Shown in pieces: positions 1-11,756 of a stretch of 64,000 nucleotides of DNA. Position numbers and translations under genes: made by a program. The notes below the pieces were generated by a model. It saw nothing but the letters and a program-made list of their open reading frames with translations, was not told where the DNA came from and did not search any database. How positions within the stretch are numbered: position 1 is the first letter of the stretch; each line of letters begins with the position of its first letter. The stretch covers positions 4,710,391 through 4,774,390 of the forward strand of contig CM060174.1 of assembly GCA_030549775.1 (NCBI GenBank), given 5' to 3'. The DNA comes from Tamarix chinensis. Taxonomy: Eukaryota; Streptophyta; Magnoliopsida; Caryophyllales; Tamaricaceae.

Positions 1-2110
1 GCATATCCCCTATAGGTTTGAAATATATCGATACACCTATAGAGTAGAAGAGGGCTTCTCCGGACCTCGTAAGGCACTGAGATCACAGAATAGAAAACAC
101 TAGAATGGTATCAAGTGAATACCAACCTAACTCAAATAGCTATTCTAAGTGGTACAAGTCCCGAATTAAGATTTTTCACTTTAAATGATTAATATTTTAT
201 CAAAGATTTAGGTCAAACAAGAGCAAATACCATATAATATCACTTAATCATTTCCATGAACATAAATAAATTATTTTCTTAAATTATGTTATTATACATG
301 CACTTGATCTATAGAGGAATCAAGGCCCAACCATTTAGAGCACAAATGCCCATTAACATACTATTAAAGCCCAATTGATTATATGAGGCATTAAAGCCCA
401 AGGAAGATTATTAAGGCATTAAAGCCCAAGTCAGATTATTGAGGCGTTAAAGCCTAAGTTCCATGCCATGAAAGACCCAATAAAATTATATCTTAATGTA
501 TATTAACTTTAAATATTCAAGACAATGATCAATAGCCAACATTTAAGTTAACCAAGGGTTTACTTATAAGACTGAATTAAATAACTAGTCTAAAAGTACA
601 TAAAATGACTAAAATATCTTTAAGGTCCACTAATTACCTTAATATTAAGAAAGGTATATTTCATGGTAAAATAAGGATATTTACCAATTGGCTTATTAGA
701 ATGAAATATAAATAGAACATCAATGTAACACACTAAGATTACTCAATGCACCTAAATTGTCTCTTTCTCCTTTTATTTTTCTTACTTAATCAATTATTTT
801 AATTAAGGTATCTAGGTCTACTCATCAAATTTAACCCAAGTGTCAACTTATAAGTTTTATCTTATTTATTAATATAATATTCACTTAGTTCTCAAAATTT
901 TTAAAATTACATGTAATGTCCATTATTGTCCTTATTCATTTAAAAATTACCTTAAACTTCTAAAATTCATAACTTATTCTAAATAATATCAAACCCTAAC
1001 ATATCATATACCCAATTTTATGTAAGAGACCCAATTATTATAATAGTACACTTAAAACTTAAAAAAACAATATTTGATGCCCAATATACCTATGTTCGAA
1101 TATGTCCAAACCTTAAATAAATTCATTTTAACAGTAAATGATCTAAAATTCATAACCTACCCTCTATACATTATTATAAATACAATGGAATAACTAGATA
1201 CATTTAAAACAACCAAAACTCACATAAATAACAAGGACGAGAGCTAAACAACCCTAATCCTATTATGTTCATCACTAATATATTAAATATTCATCATAAT
1301 TCTAATAAACGTTTAACACTACTCTATTAAATATTTATCATCTTTCTAGTAGATATAACAACATGTAAAAATCACACAATTTATCTTCTTTTTAAATTTT
1401 CATACTTAAACACACAAGATAGAAGCATACACATGTCATAAAATATTTTCCAAGACAATATTTTAGGCTTATAATTAAAATAAAGCTAATCATGCATGAA
1501 ATAACATATAAAACACCTAGCACAAAATCTTATTTCTAAAGGTTAGTCTAGTTACTAAAATTCCTAAGCTCCTTAGCAAATCTAAAATAAGGAATCTAGC
1601 AACTCCTTCTCCAACCCACTTGGTCACCTTCATGAATATAAGATTAAAAAGAGTTACATTAACCAATATTTATAATTATGTAAAAGGAAAGAAAAGAAAT
1701 GAAATGGAAGAGGTGGAATGATAAGATTACTCTTGAATATGGAGGCTCGGAAACTACCACCAAAACCATCAATTAATGATAGATAAATATTTTAGAGGGT
1801 TAATGGAAAGGAAAAAAAAGAGGAAGTAATGATGCAAGGCACGATTTTTCTATTGAAGCAATAAACAACAACATTAGCAATTTTGCAAGGAATGACCGAC
1901 AAGGAAGTTAAGAGAGGAAAAAGAAGAGGGTAGAGGCACGATTTTTTGGGTAAAAATGGTTCTTAGATGAATTATAACATTTAATGAACAAAACTGAGCA
2001 AGATTTAAAGGTAAAGAAACCAAGGTCGATGTGTGGTAGCTTTTGCAACTCACAAAAAAACAGCATTGCTACCATTGTGGAACTTGTTGGGAAGTGAAAG
2101 TTTGGTAAAG
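1..2110 (-). mobile_element. Degenerate minus-strand fragment of the giant-LTR family, cut by the window edge
   Basis: The first 200 bases resemble the stretch near 23,700 and, more weakly, 6,640: a 'cccctatagg' start, 'cacctatagag', then 'tttcactttaaat'. All three lie in minus-oriented remnants. A short-period repeat built on 'cattaaagcccaag' sits at 360-470. A purine-rich stretch at 1,690-2,010 would be the complement of the family's pyrimidine block. The order of these modules fits the minus orientation. No terminus or coding region is seen. The assignment rests on scattered similarity and is moderate at best. Confidence 0.4.
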
Positions 2111-2558
2111 AATAAGCTTATTTATTTTGATTAATTAATTTACAAGAAAATCTAATAATGGGCACTTATTGCGAAAAATATGAATTGAATTCCAACAATC
2201 ATAAAATTTTATAAAAATGTCTGGAATAATCTTAAAAACTCAAATATGTAAAACTATTGGGTGTCAGAGTTGGTTTGAAATTCGATGGATGGAAATTAAG
2301 CGAAAACGAATAAGTCGCGAAAATGTATTTTTCCTTGAATGCACCAAACAAATAATTGGGGTTTCAAATTATCACGGATTGATGTAGAATATTTTTAGAA
2401 AACTAAATATATGAAAATATTTTGTCTCGGAACTTATTTGATGAACAACATATTAAAAATAACTAAAATCGTCTAATTGCGTGAACATATTATTTTTTAC
2501 AATTTAAAGATTCGGAAGGAGGGGTGAAATATAAATGAAAAAAGATATATGGAATTAG

Positions 2559-2561
<3 letters not shown>

Positions 2562-2625
<64 letters not shown>
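2562..2625. repeat. (TA)n microsatellite, about 64 bp
   Basis: Uninterrupted alternating A and T, the longest perfect dinucleotide tract in the window. Confidence 0.97.
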
Positions 2626-2628
<3 letters not shown>

Positions 2629-3681
2629 AAAGATGCATTACGAGATTAATAACATAAGGTAATTAGAGTTTAAGAGAATGACAAATTACAAAAACACTTG
2701 TATAAATATAGATATGAATATTACTATTAATATACAGTTTTCATTTTCATAAATTTCTTATAAAAGTTACTAAATTTTTTACAATAATAATTTTTATATG
2801 AATATTGATTATATCTAATGTTTACTCCATATTTGATATAAATTTTTAAATATCTAGTCTAAAAAATGAGTAGAGAGATTTTCATTTCGATGGATCCGCA
2901 TATATCAACTTTCTATGATATTAACTAATTAATAGACTCATGATTCACCAATTTCAAAAACCCAACCACCCGGTAAACCCCCTTAATTTTTTTTTGCGTT
3001 GCCCGAATTCGAAGATTTACGACTAGTCAGCTTTCCAATCTTATTAGACATACTCTAACCCATTGTCTTAGCCGGCACTTTTGCTTGTAACAAAAGCCAA
3101 AATACCCTACTTCTAATAGAAAGTCAAATTGCAAGTCGCTGAGGGCATAAGAAGAAGAAGACAGATTGAGCCCCAAATTATCTCCTCAACAACTTCGCTC
3201 TTACATGTCAATCGGATTGAAATATCTTGAGCTAATTCCAGCAACTTCTATACTAAACACTAAATTGCTGTCCTCTTCTTTCAACTAATACCAGAGGCCA
3301 ACTACTTTTCTTTGCAAAGACTTACAAGGGGAGGAAATCGTGCCAAGAAAGGGTAACCCAACAAGCTATTTCGGAAATTGGCCGTCTGGGTTTTCCTGAC
3401 TCTTTAATCAATCTTTTGCTAAAATTTTGAGGGAACAATCTAGTCCATCTCTTCTTTAGTCTATTCCAGATTATAATAAAAATTTCAATATACATGGATG
3501 TAGCCTAAAATGACAAAAACATGAAACTAACAATGTTTAGTACTATTGATCATGTACCTAAGTTGTGGATGTTTATGGAATAAATTTAACTATGAATTTG
3601 GTCTTATAATATTTTATTTCTATACTATTACAAGCATATTACACATAAAAACTAACAAAATCAAAATAAGAGTTATAGAAA

Positions 3682-3683
<2 letters not shown>

Positions 3684-3712
<29 letters not shown>
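3684..3712. repeat. (TA)n microsatellite, about 29 bp
   Basis: Uninterrupted alternating A and T in AT-rich spacer. Confidence 0.95.
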
Positions 3713-3715
<3 letters not shown>

Positions 3716-4777
3716 ATTAATGTCGATGCAAAACAGGAAATATTTCTAATCTTTAGGCCTTGTACCAAACATGATTATAACCCAAATTTTCTATTGATTT
3801 TGATACAACTTTAATAATGACTTTGATCTTATAATATTTTTTATAATGCAAAATATACTCCCAAACTTACATAATTGAAATAGGAATTATGGGGAATGTA
3901 TTAAAATCTTAGAAGTTGGTTCCAACTTCAACCTAGGTAAATTTCCTGAATTACGAACATATACCAAGCGTGGGGAAATGCCTACTTTCCACAAAATTCC
4001 AAGACTAGTTTAACGGTAAATATGATTATTTCATATTTATTTTAATAGAATGCATACTACAATTTCAAAGTAATGAGATTACAATCAGACTTATAAAACA
4101 TTTTTAAAATAATCAATCAAAGTTGATGTCATGACCAACTTTAATTTATTAAGTTCGGAGCACATTTGTGATTTAGTTAATCAGTTCTTCATCATTCTTG
4201 GGCACTTGATCCCATTCAATTAAATTTTATATTTTCTAAGAAGTTTTGATTAATTTAGGTTATCTATCTATCTATGGTATAAATGGAGAACTAAAATATT
4301 CTTTTGATTTAAAAAATGACTTAAAGATTAAAAAAATAGTACTTGATTTTTTGTTGTTTATATGGATCAATAATATGTTAGGATATTAAAGCATTATGAA
4401 TGAGTAAAAACCGAAGAGTTTTAATCAAAATGGTACTCATAAAATATTTTAAAATGATGATTTCTCCAAAAATCTTATATTTTGAAAGAAATTTAACCCT
4501 AAAAAATGAATTAAATCCTCACGACTATATATATAGTTATCATTATTATTTATTTTCTATTAAAAAAAAATTGGGATAATGGAATATAGTTATGTAGGGA
4601 AACATACCAAGTAATTATTTCCAAACTAAAATTTTATATCTTCTATTTTAATTTTAAGTAAAATTCGTAACTTATAATATAATAAAATATTAATAACTTA
4701 AAGTAGAATATTTGAGGATAAGATAATCTTAAGGAGTGGATTCATAAGAACGGAGAGTATTATCGCTACACCTATCA

Positions 4778-5071
4778 TGTAACACCATGGCACACCGGTC
4801 GCAGGTAGTTTGTTGAAGCACTTTTAATATTAATTATTGACCCCACAAATTAACATAAGTCTTTTTTAACATACTTTGTCCTCATTCACATGCATTCCAT
4901 AAAACTTTATAGAAGGTCAACCATAATTGAATTGCTCAAAGTCAAGTATGTTTAACTGTGAAGATATTTAAAGATAAATTTCTCGAAAATAAGTTATACT
5001 TTGTTAATATATGTAGTCTTATCAATCCTTTTAAACCTCAATCATTCACAAATAATTTAGGGGTATTACAT
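4778..5071 (-). repeat. TRIM LTR copy 1
   Basis: TGTAACACC start and GGTATTACA end. The 5S-like segment lies at about 4,915-4,970, including 'aagtatgtttaactg', which aligns with the complement of the 5S internal promoter. Confidence 0.6.
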
Positions 5072-5364
5072 ATACTCCCACTCAAGAATGCAACATCCTA
5101 GTTGTGCCTCAACCATTGGCTACCTCATTACAATCTATCTTAATAATTGTCCCGCTAGGCAAATGACTGGCTCATCCAAGTTCAATTTATGGTCGCAATT
5201 TTCCTATGATACTATTTTTACAACCCGATACACTGGCTACAGGTAGTTACTTGGAATGCTTTCAAGATTGGTAATTTCACACATAGATCAACACGAGTCT
5301 TTTTTATCGCACTTTGTCCTCACTCAAGTTCACTTTACAATCGCAATTTTGCTCTAACACCAGT

Positions 5365-5662
5365 TGTAAGATCCTAACACATCGGTAGCAATTAGTTCAT
5401 TAAATCACTTTCAAGATTGGTGATTGACCCCATAGATCAAAATGAGTCCTTTCGAACATGTTTTATCCTCATTCACACTCTTCCTATGAAACTTTCCTAG
5501 GGGTCATCCATTTTTAAATTACTCCAAGTCAAGTATGATTAAGTGCAAAGTTCTTTTAGGATAAGTTTTCTATAAAAAAAAAAGTTATAACTTGTTGATA
5601 ACAGTAGTCTTATTATTCATTTTAAGCATCCACTATCCACCACTAGTTTGGGGATATTAAAT
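5365..5662 (-). repeat. TRIM LTR copy 2
   Basis: Aligns with copy 1 through 'gaccccatagatcaa', 'cattcacactc', the 5S-like block at 5,502-5,560 and 'ttataacttgttgata'. Its terminal motif has decayed to 'ggggatatta'. Confidence 0.55.
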
Positions 5663-8600
5663 AATAAAAAATTTCATCCTTTATCATCTATTAGGCATAA
5701 GGCTAAAAGCTTGTCCAACAAAACCTGAAATACAACTATACCAAAATTTAACCAAACCATCACTGGTAAAATTGGTGGAAAAGCCTATAAAGTTATCACT
5801 AAAAAAGTTAGCAGAAAACCTATAGAGTAAATCTAAATTTTTAAAGTCTTAATCAAGAAACCAAATATAAATGACCATTTACAACACCAAATTAAATTTA
5901 CAACACAATTTATTGAAAACCAAAAATTAAAAACAATTACAGAAGTTCTTGAATGATAAAAACTCTTATTAACCCTAGTTCTTAGTCCAAGCTAATAATC
6001 ACAACTGAATTAAATCAAATTACCTGTATACAAATATCTAAACAAGTGTAGTATCAGTACAATAACATATTGAGTAAACAACCTAACTCATCTCAATATC
6101 ATACACAGATTTTGAATTTGATCATGATAGAGGAAAAATGATATCTTGATTATTATGCATTTATGTAAATAATGTCGGTGGCACGTTCACATGTTATCAT
6201 CTACATGAGACATTCACTTGCACAAAACTATTCACTTGTTTCTATGTAATCCTTCCACTGTAGTTCACCGAATCACTTATTAATTAATTCCACACAAATA
6301 TTATTACATCACACATTTCAATTCATATTTTTACTCATTTTCTTATGTGTGATATCATAATTCATTTATTTCAAGTATGACATGTATTTCACTTATCCAA
6401 CTCTAACACATAGTATTATTCATATCCAAAATATAATATTATCAATATCTAAGGCACAGAAGCCGAGGTACTTGCATCCATATCATTACCAACTATGGTA
6501 AATAAAACCCCATCTAAGACATTAAGGGCAAGGTTCCATATTCATAGCATTGTCAAGTATGGAGAAAATTGTGACTTATAGCTCTATGGCTAATTAACAC
6601 AACCACTTAGGAGGACACTCTAAATTTTAAGTATCAATACCATTTATAGGGGTTGTACGTCACCTATAAAATAGATAGAGGGGCATTGATAAATCTCAGT
6701 GGCTATTACATATAAAAAATCATAGGAAAGGGGTCTACTACACGACCCTACCTCGAAGGCCATCTTGAGGCTACTTGAGGTGGACTTTATACAACCACCT
6801 GCTATAGCTACTATGGTGACCCATAGCACAAATTCCATGGGTTGACTAAAACCTCTAGCTATAGCCACTATAGTAACCTATAACATAATTTCCATAATTT
6901 ATTCCACCACTTATCATTTAAATTATCCATACTTTATGTCCATGACCACATATTTCATCATGTATAATACATCACAAATGTTCTTAACTACTATGAGATA
7001 TGATTAATAACAACGAATCTAACCACTTGCATTCGCATTAATATGCTATCAAAAGAATAGATCACGGTAAACTTATAAATTTTACATATTATAAAAATTT
7101 CAAGTCATATACAACTTATAAAATACAATATGAAAAATAAAGATTCACATCTATGAAGAACTCTATGATATCACACCACAAGACCACTATAACATTAGAA
7201 CGTCAGAATTGTCATACGACCGAGACACACAAAATACATTCCTTATTAACAAACCCTAACATGCTCCTTGAATAATCAAGATATGAAACAACACACATCG
7301 ATACATAAGGGACTAATAATTGTGTGTTTAGAAGGTTTAAATCGCTTCCAAGCTATCCTAGCACAATAAAAAGGAAACCCTAGCTTTAGAGATCCATTGG
7401 AATGCCTTCCTAGATTGTTGATAAAAGAATTGCAATAATAAATTAGGAAATTAATCAAAGCAAAAAATAATAGAAAAAGACAATTTTTATAAAAAAAAAC
7501 CTCAAACACTTAGGATTTATAGCCTAAAACTTCAAATCGATTACATACAAAGAATTGATCCAAAGTGATAAGCCAAAAGCCCATATTTAATTGATTTTAA
7601 ATCAAAACTAAGAATCAAAAAGTAAAAGAATCAAGCATGACTCAATTTCAAAACCATTCCCAAAAGTAAGATTTTATAGTCTAAAACACAAGTTCAATCA
7701 TTTCAAATGAATTAACTAGAATTGAAGGTGATCAAATGTAATTAAGGTCATTTTAAATAATTTTATAAAATCAATTTCAAAATAAACAACGATAAAAATG
7801 ATCAATTTCATAATCTTAAGATAAAAGTTAGGATTTTACTTCCAAAAATGTAAGATGATATTTTACTAATATAATAAATTTAAAGGTTTAGAAATACAAT
7901 TAAACCTATTTTATAATAAATTTATTAATAGCAATAGAATACATTTAATTTAACACAACTAGAGTTTTTAAGCCCGAAAAGAAAATTCAATGAAATCTCT
8001 AAAATATTTAAATTGGTGGTTTGAAAATGAAATTAAATATATTCTAATGTAAATTTTATAATCAATTTAATAACAAAAACTTATGGATCGATCGATCCAA
8101 TTCAAATCCACATGAGTTTTGACTTAAAAATTAAGCTCCAATTGATTTCTCATAAATTTCTTTAATTGACACTTCCAACATGAAATTAAATATATTTCAA
8201 AGTATATTTACAATCAATATATAATAAATAGATCACTTAGATGATTCCAAGTAATTTAGACACAATCAATTTAAAAATTAGTTTTTCATAACTCAACCAC
8301 AAACATCGCAATTAGTCTATCTAAACCAATCATACAATACATACATACTCAATCCAACAATCAATTTAAATTAACTAGATTTAATTCATTCAAAATTAAT
8401 CAAAATAAAAGTTAGGGGTTGGGGTAATTTATATTGAATAAAACACTACAATTTAGAGAGGTTGAGGAGTGGTGGAGCTTTCTAGGAATTCAGGGATAGT
8501 TCACTACTAAAGGACACCCCTAGAGGTGGCCAGAGGGTGGAATGAACTGGTAATTTATTCAACCATTGTTGTCACATGTTTTTGTTGCTCTATTATGCCA

Positions 8601-8707
8601 CCTTACTTCACAATTTGCATCGTGGTCTTGCTCGTTCGGCGATGGAGGTTTGATTGAATAGAAGGGAGAAAACTATCTATGTGTAGCCCTTTATAATTAA
8701 GAGCAGA
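5663..8707 (-). mobile_element. AT-rich region with a probable minus-strand remnant of the giant-LTR family
   Basis: A segment at 6,640-6,690 resembles the 'cccctatagg...cacctatagag' module at 23,700 and at the window start. A purine-leaning stretch at 8,450-8,680 may be the decayed complement of the pyrimidine block. The copia 5' LTR begins immediately after. Between these there is only AT-rich sequence with short, compositionally poor open frames. No gene is seen. Confidence 0.33.
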
Positions 8708-9480
8708 TGTTCTTTCTTGGGCACATAATAGCAGGAGTTAGTACTTCCAAATTCATATTAGATATCAACTTGAATTATTGTTGCTACATATTTTTCATAA
8801 TCCCACATCGAAAGGATGAGTTGGGTTTACCGAGTTTATATTTTCCCACTTTTGTTGTTTTATTTGAGAAACTTACTTGGATTATTTTGAGTGGCTTATT
8901 AGATTAGGCCAAAACACATGTGTGCGTACACTCGTTGTCTTCCACCCATTTGATCTAGAATGTGATCTTTAATCTAAATCATTAACTTTTTTAATTGTCT
9001 TCAAATCATGCTTTAGTTTTGAAAGAGTATAGGTTTTTATGTTTTTTTTTCTCTATAACCTTGAACGTTCTTAATGGTTACTAATCTTTTGAGGAGTAGG
9101 TAAAATTTCCCTTTACCATTTTATTTTCTTTCTAATTTTGATCTACATATTGGTTGTTTGTGGCATTGAGAAACGATACATAAAATCCGATAATCTTTAT
9201 TTACTTCATTATTTTTACCGAGATCTTTTCATTCTTTTGATATGGTTTGGGCAATATTCCATATATTCCATTGCCTTATTTCATGAGTGTACATGAATGG
9301 AGATGACTGTGTTAGCCATGGGGGCAAGTTAGGAACCAACATTGAACTAATGTCTGGCTAAATTCTGCTTTAGGGTAGTGATACCAGTCATAACCCAATG
9401 AATTAGATAAGTTCTTCTTCCAAGCTCCTTTTTAAAAATGTTAACGTATTACTGCATATGCTATCATATAATTTTCTAAT
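8708..9480 (+). repeat. 5' LTR of the copia element (approximate ends)
   Basis: Aligns over about 700 bp with 39,200-39,955. Shared landmarks are 'tttgagaaa', 'ccaaaacacat', 'ccttgaacgttct', 'catgtgaacggagat'-like and 'agtgataccagtca'. The first about 60 bp align poorly, so the TGTT start at 8,708 is inferred from the partner LTR. The two LTRs differ extensively, which indicates an old insertion. Confidence 0.75.
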
Positions 9481-10147
9481 ATTCTAAAGCAAAATTTTTA
9501 TGTAGAACAATCTGCTTAGTAATTCTTGTATATGCTCTAGATATTATGCTCAATTTTGTTTGAAATAACTTTATGTAGATTTAGTATTTTTGGTTCCGCT
9601 TTGATTTTGTGTTGTTACTAATTTACAATTTCCCTAAAAATCTAATTGGAGTTATTCCATTTTGGGGATTCATTCGGATTCCTCTATAGGGTGTGGGCAT
9701 TTGTTTCCAATTCAACTCTAGCCCTCAATTCTAATTCCTTGCTATTGTTCAAACTGGGAATAAAATTGTTGCAATACTTGAGTCAATTATTAGGTCTATA
9801 ATTTGCTACAGTTCAATTTTAGTTTTTATTTTGGCACTTATTGTTACTTTGTTCTATTAGTGTTGGTGATTTGGTGGTAGTTTAATAATGTGCTCTATTT
9901 CAATTGGTGTAATGTTGCTACTCAAATTATGTTGTTATAAAGCATCGGCATTCATAATTGTTGATTTTGGTATGGTTGTTGGTACTCTAAAGTTAATTCA
10001 ATATATGTGTAAAGTGGAGCCCTTGACAAGAATAAATATCATAGGTAGTTATAGAGGCTTACGATATTGTTTAAGGCTTTAGCTATTGAGAATGTGTTGC
10101 TCTAGGATTCGCTTGTAGACGCAAGTTTTGAGAAGACTCCCATCACA
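9481..10147 (+). other. Copia leader between 5' LTR and gag
   Basis: AT-rich sequence without a long frame. The tRNA-Met type primer site expected here (TGGTATCAGAGC) was not found, so it is decayed or the LTR end is misplaced. Confidence 0.45.
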
Positions 10148-10490
10148 TTGGATGCTACTCTAGTGCTTGTTGAAACCAAGAAATATGAGGTAGATGCTAA
10201 GGAAAAATATGAAAAAGACAAAAAAATAGTTTATAGTCAAATGCTATCCCACATGTCCAATAAAATGTTTAATTTGTTTGTTAACATTCCATCTTTAAAG
10301 GAAATATATGATATTTTAAAGACTAAATGTGGTTTAGATGAGTCCAAAAGAAAGAAATATGTGATCGGTAACCTATTAAAGTTTTAAATGGTGGATGACA
10401 AGCTAATAATGGTGCTGGTCCATCACTATGAGAACTTGGTGGCTAACGTGGTGAATGAAGGTAAGAATATTTGCAAGAATTTTAAAGCAA
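10148..10490 (+). pseudogene. gag: copia gag, N-terminal to middle part (UBN2-type)
   Basis: The frame runs from an ATG at 10,148, meets TAA at 10,385-10,387 and resumes in the same frame with 'MVDDKL'. Recognisable gag features are 'YDILKTKCGLDESKRKKYV' and the 'GNLLKF*MVDDK' block followed by 'HYENLVANVVNEGKNICKNF', matching the gag-polypeptide of LTR copia type. This protein normally forms the virus-like particle. Similarity stops abruptly near 10,490, where foreign sequence begins, and gag resumes near 11,277. Broken by one nonsense codon and one insertion. Confidence 0.82.
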
Positions 10491-11276
10491 ATATTGATGT
10501 AGGAGCATCTCAATTTTACTCTTACAAGGATGAAGAACAAGAATTAGCATACTTAGACAAAATACCAAGTATTCTTGAAGATCCTAATACTTCTAATGCT
10601 TTGCTAAGTAACTCTTACGGTTATTATATATGTTTTCAAGAATATCAAACCATTAAAGATAATTAATGTACACAACAATGACATTACAAGGATTACAAAG
10701 TTGCATGAAAGACAAGGCTACATTACACAAAGCTTGATTACATGTGTTTATTCAATGTATTACATATTTAGAGTTTTGTGTAGTTTTGTTATTTTATTGT
10801 ATACTTTGTAATGTTTGTAATTTTTTCTTATAATTACTATATATATAATATAATAGTGCATGTGGTTAGTCTTTGTTAATTATTCCAGTCATATAGGCTT
10901 AATTAGTGAAAAGTAAACTAAGTATCGCGCGCGTGTGCGCGTGTGTCTAGGGCATTATACATTGAGAGAAAATATGAATGAATGAAATATAAAAAAGTTG
11001 ACAAAGAGAGAGCATCTTCGAGCCTCTTCTTCTTCTCTTGTTCTTCAAGTGTGAGTTTCTTGAGGAGTTATAGATTATTCTCTAGAGAAATAAGAGATTT
11101 CTCTATTGAAGGGACTTGATCTCGAATTAGATCAATACCACCTTATCAAGCTACTGAGATCAATACATATAAAAGTCAAACAAACAATTGTTTTGTGAAG
11201 AATTTTGCAACTTATGATCCTTAAACAAAAGGTCCTGCATTATAGAAGATTATTCATCTATGATCTTCCACATCAA
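10491..11276. mobile_element. Unidentified insertion inside copia gag
   Basis: About 790 bp that interrupts gag. Its first part keeps an open frame to 10,666 with acidic composition ('YSYKDEEQELAYL') and no family I recognise. Then follow AT-rich sequence, an alternating purine-pyrimidine run 'cgcgcgcgtgtgcgcgtgtg' near 10,927, and a CT-rich segment with 'ttcttgaggagttatagatt', which reads like an R/U5 of a small LTR. No inverted or direct terminal repeats or TSD were identified. It could be the tail of another LTR element. Confidence 0.45.
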
Positions 11277-11756
11277 CTATGTTACTAGGAAAGTTTCCAT
11301 CATCCTTGAATGACTACAGGAACCTTTTAAAGCATAAGACGAGAGACTTAATACTACAAGATTTGATCAATCATATAAGGAGAAAAGAGACAAAACCATC
11401 TGAAGGATAACTAGATATATGCTTCTAGGTTTTTTGTTGCAAATGTAATTGATTATGTTGTTAGAAACAAATCTAAAGGAAAGGGGAAGATTCCTCCAAA
11501 GAAAGGCCAAAAAAAAGTTTCATTCTAACTTAAAGAGATAAGATTTAAAAGAAAAAGGTGTATTGATATGTTTGTGGAAAGATAAGTCATAAGGCATATC
11601 AGTGCTACAAAGGTTCAAGTGAATCATACTCCAAGGGTGGTTTCACCTTAAATTCCACAAGCTAATGTTTCTAAATCAAGGAGGTCATTTCTCTTGTGGT
11701 GGTGTAAGTAATCTAGTTGACAACAAGACCAATTGGGTTCTAAACACCAATGCTTC
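11277..11756 (+). pseudogene. copia gag C-terminus with zinc knuckle, running into protease
   Basis: 'KFPSSLNDYRNLLKHKTRD' and 'LILQDLINHIRR' continue the gag fold. A lysine-rich linker follows ('KGKGKIPPKKG' type, frameshifted). The CCHC zinc knuckle at 11,565-11,610 reads YVCGKISHKAYQCY, with the first cysteine codon replaced by TGA. Then 'NKTNWVLNTNAS' corresponds to the aspartic protease active-site segment (normally D[ST]GA), here degenerate. The sequence stops at that motif, where E1's pyrimidine block begins, so the rest of protease and the following linker are deleted. Confidence 0.78.

Larger units (their letters stand above)
2111..4777. other. AT-rich intergenic sequence, no gene seen
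   Basis: No open frame of convincing length or composition and no recognisable transposon ends. A slightly less AT-rich part at 2,880-3,420 is unassigned. Two TA microsatellites are listed separately. Confidence 0.5.
4778..5662 (-). mobile_element. Cassandra-like TRIM retrotransposon with 5S rRNA-derived LTRs, rearranged
   Basis: Two similar units of about 295 bp (4,778-5,071 and about 5,365-5,662) flank about 290 bp of non-coding sequence. The first unit begins TGTAACACC and ends GGTATTACA, the usual short LTR ends. Both contain 'ctttgtcctcattcac' or a close variant, then a block resembling the reverse complement of 5S rRNA: 'ggtcatcca' at 5,502 matches the complement of the 5S box C, and 'aagtatgattaagtgc' matches the complement of the 'TTAAGCGTGCTT' promoter core. 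LTRs carrying 5S sequence are the hallmark of Cassandra TRIMs. A third, truncated LTR-like piece at 5,225-5,350 shows rearrangement. No TSD was found. No protein is encoded, as expected for a TRIM. Confidence 0.58.

Noticed and set aside
9360..9400. 'gataccagtcata' as an inverted primer-binding site
   Set aside because: It lies inside both LTRs at the same place, and the coding pieces run on the plus strand, so it cannot be the PBS of a minus-strand element.
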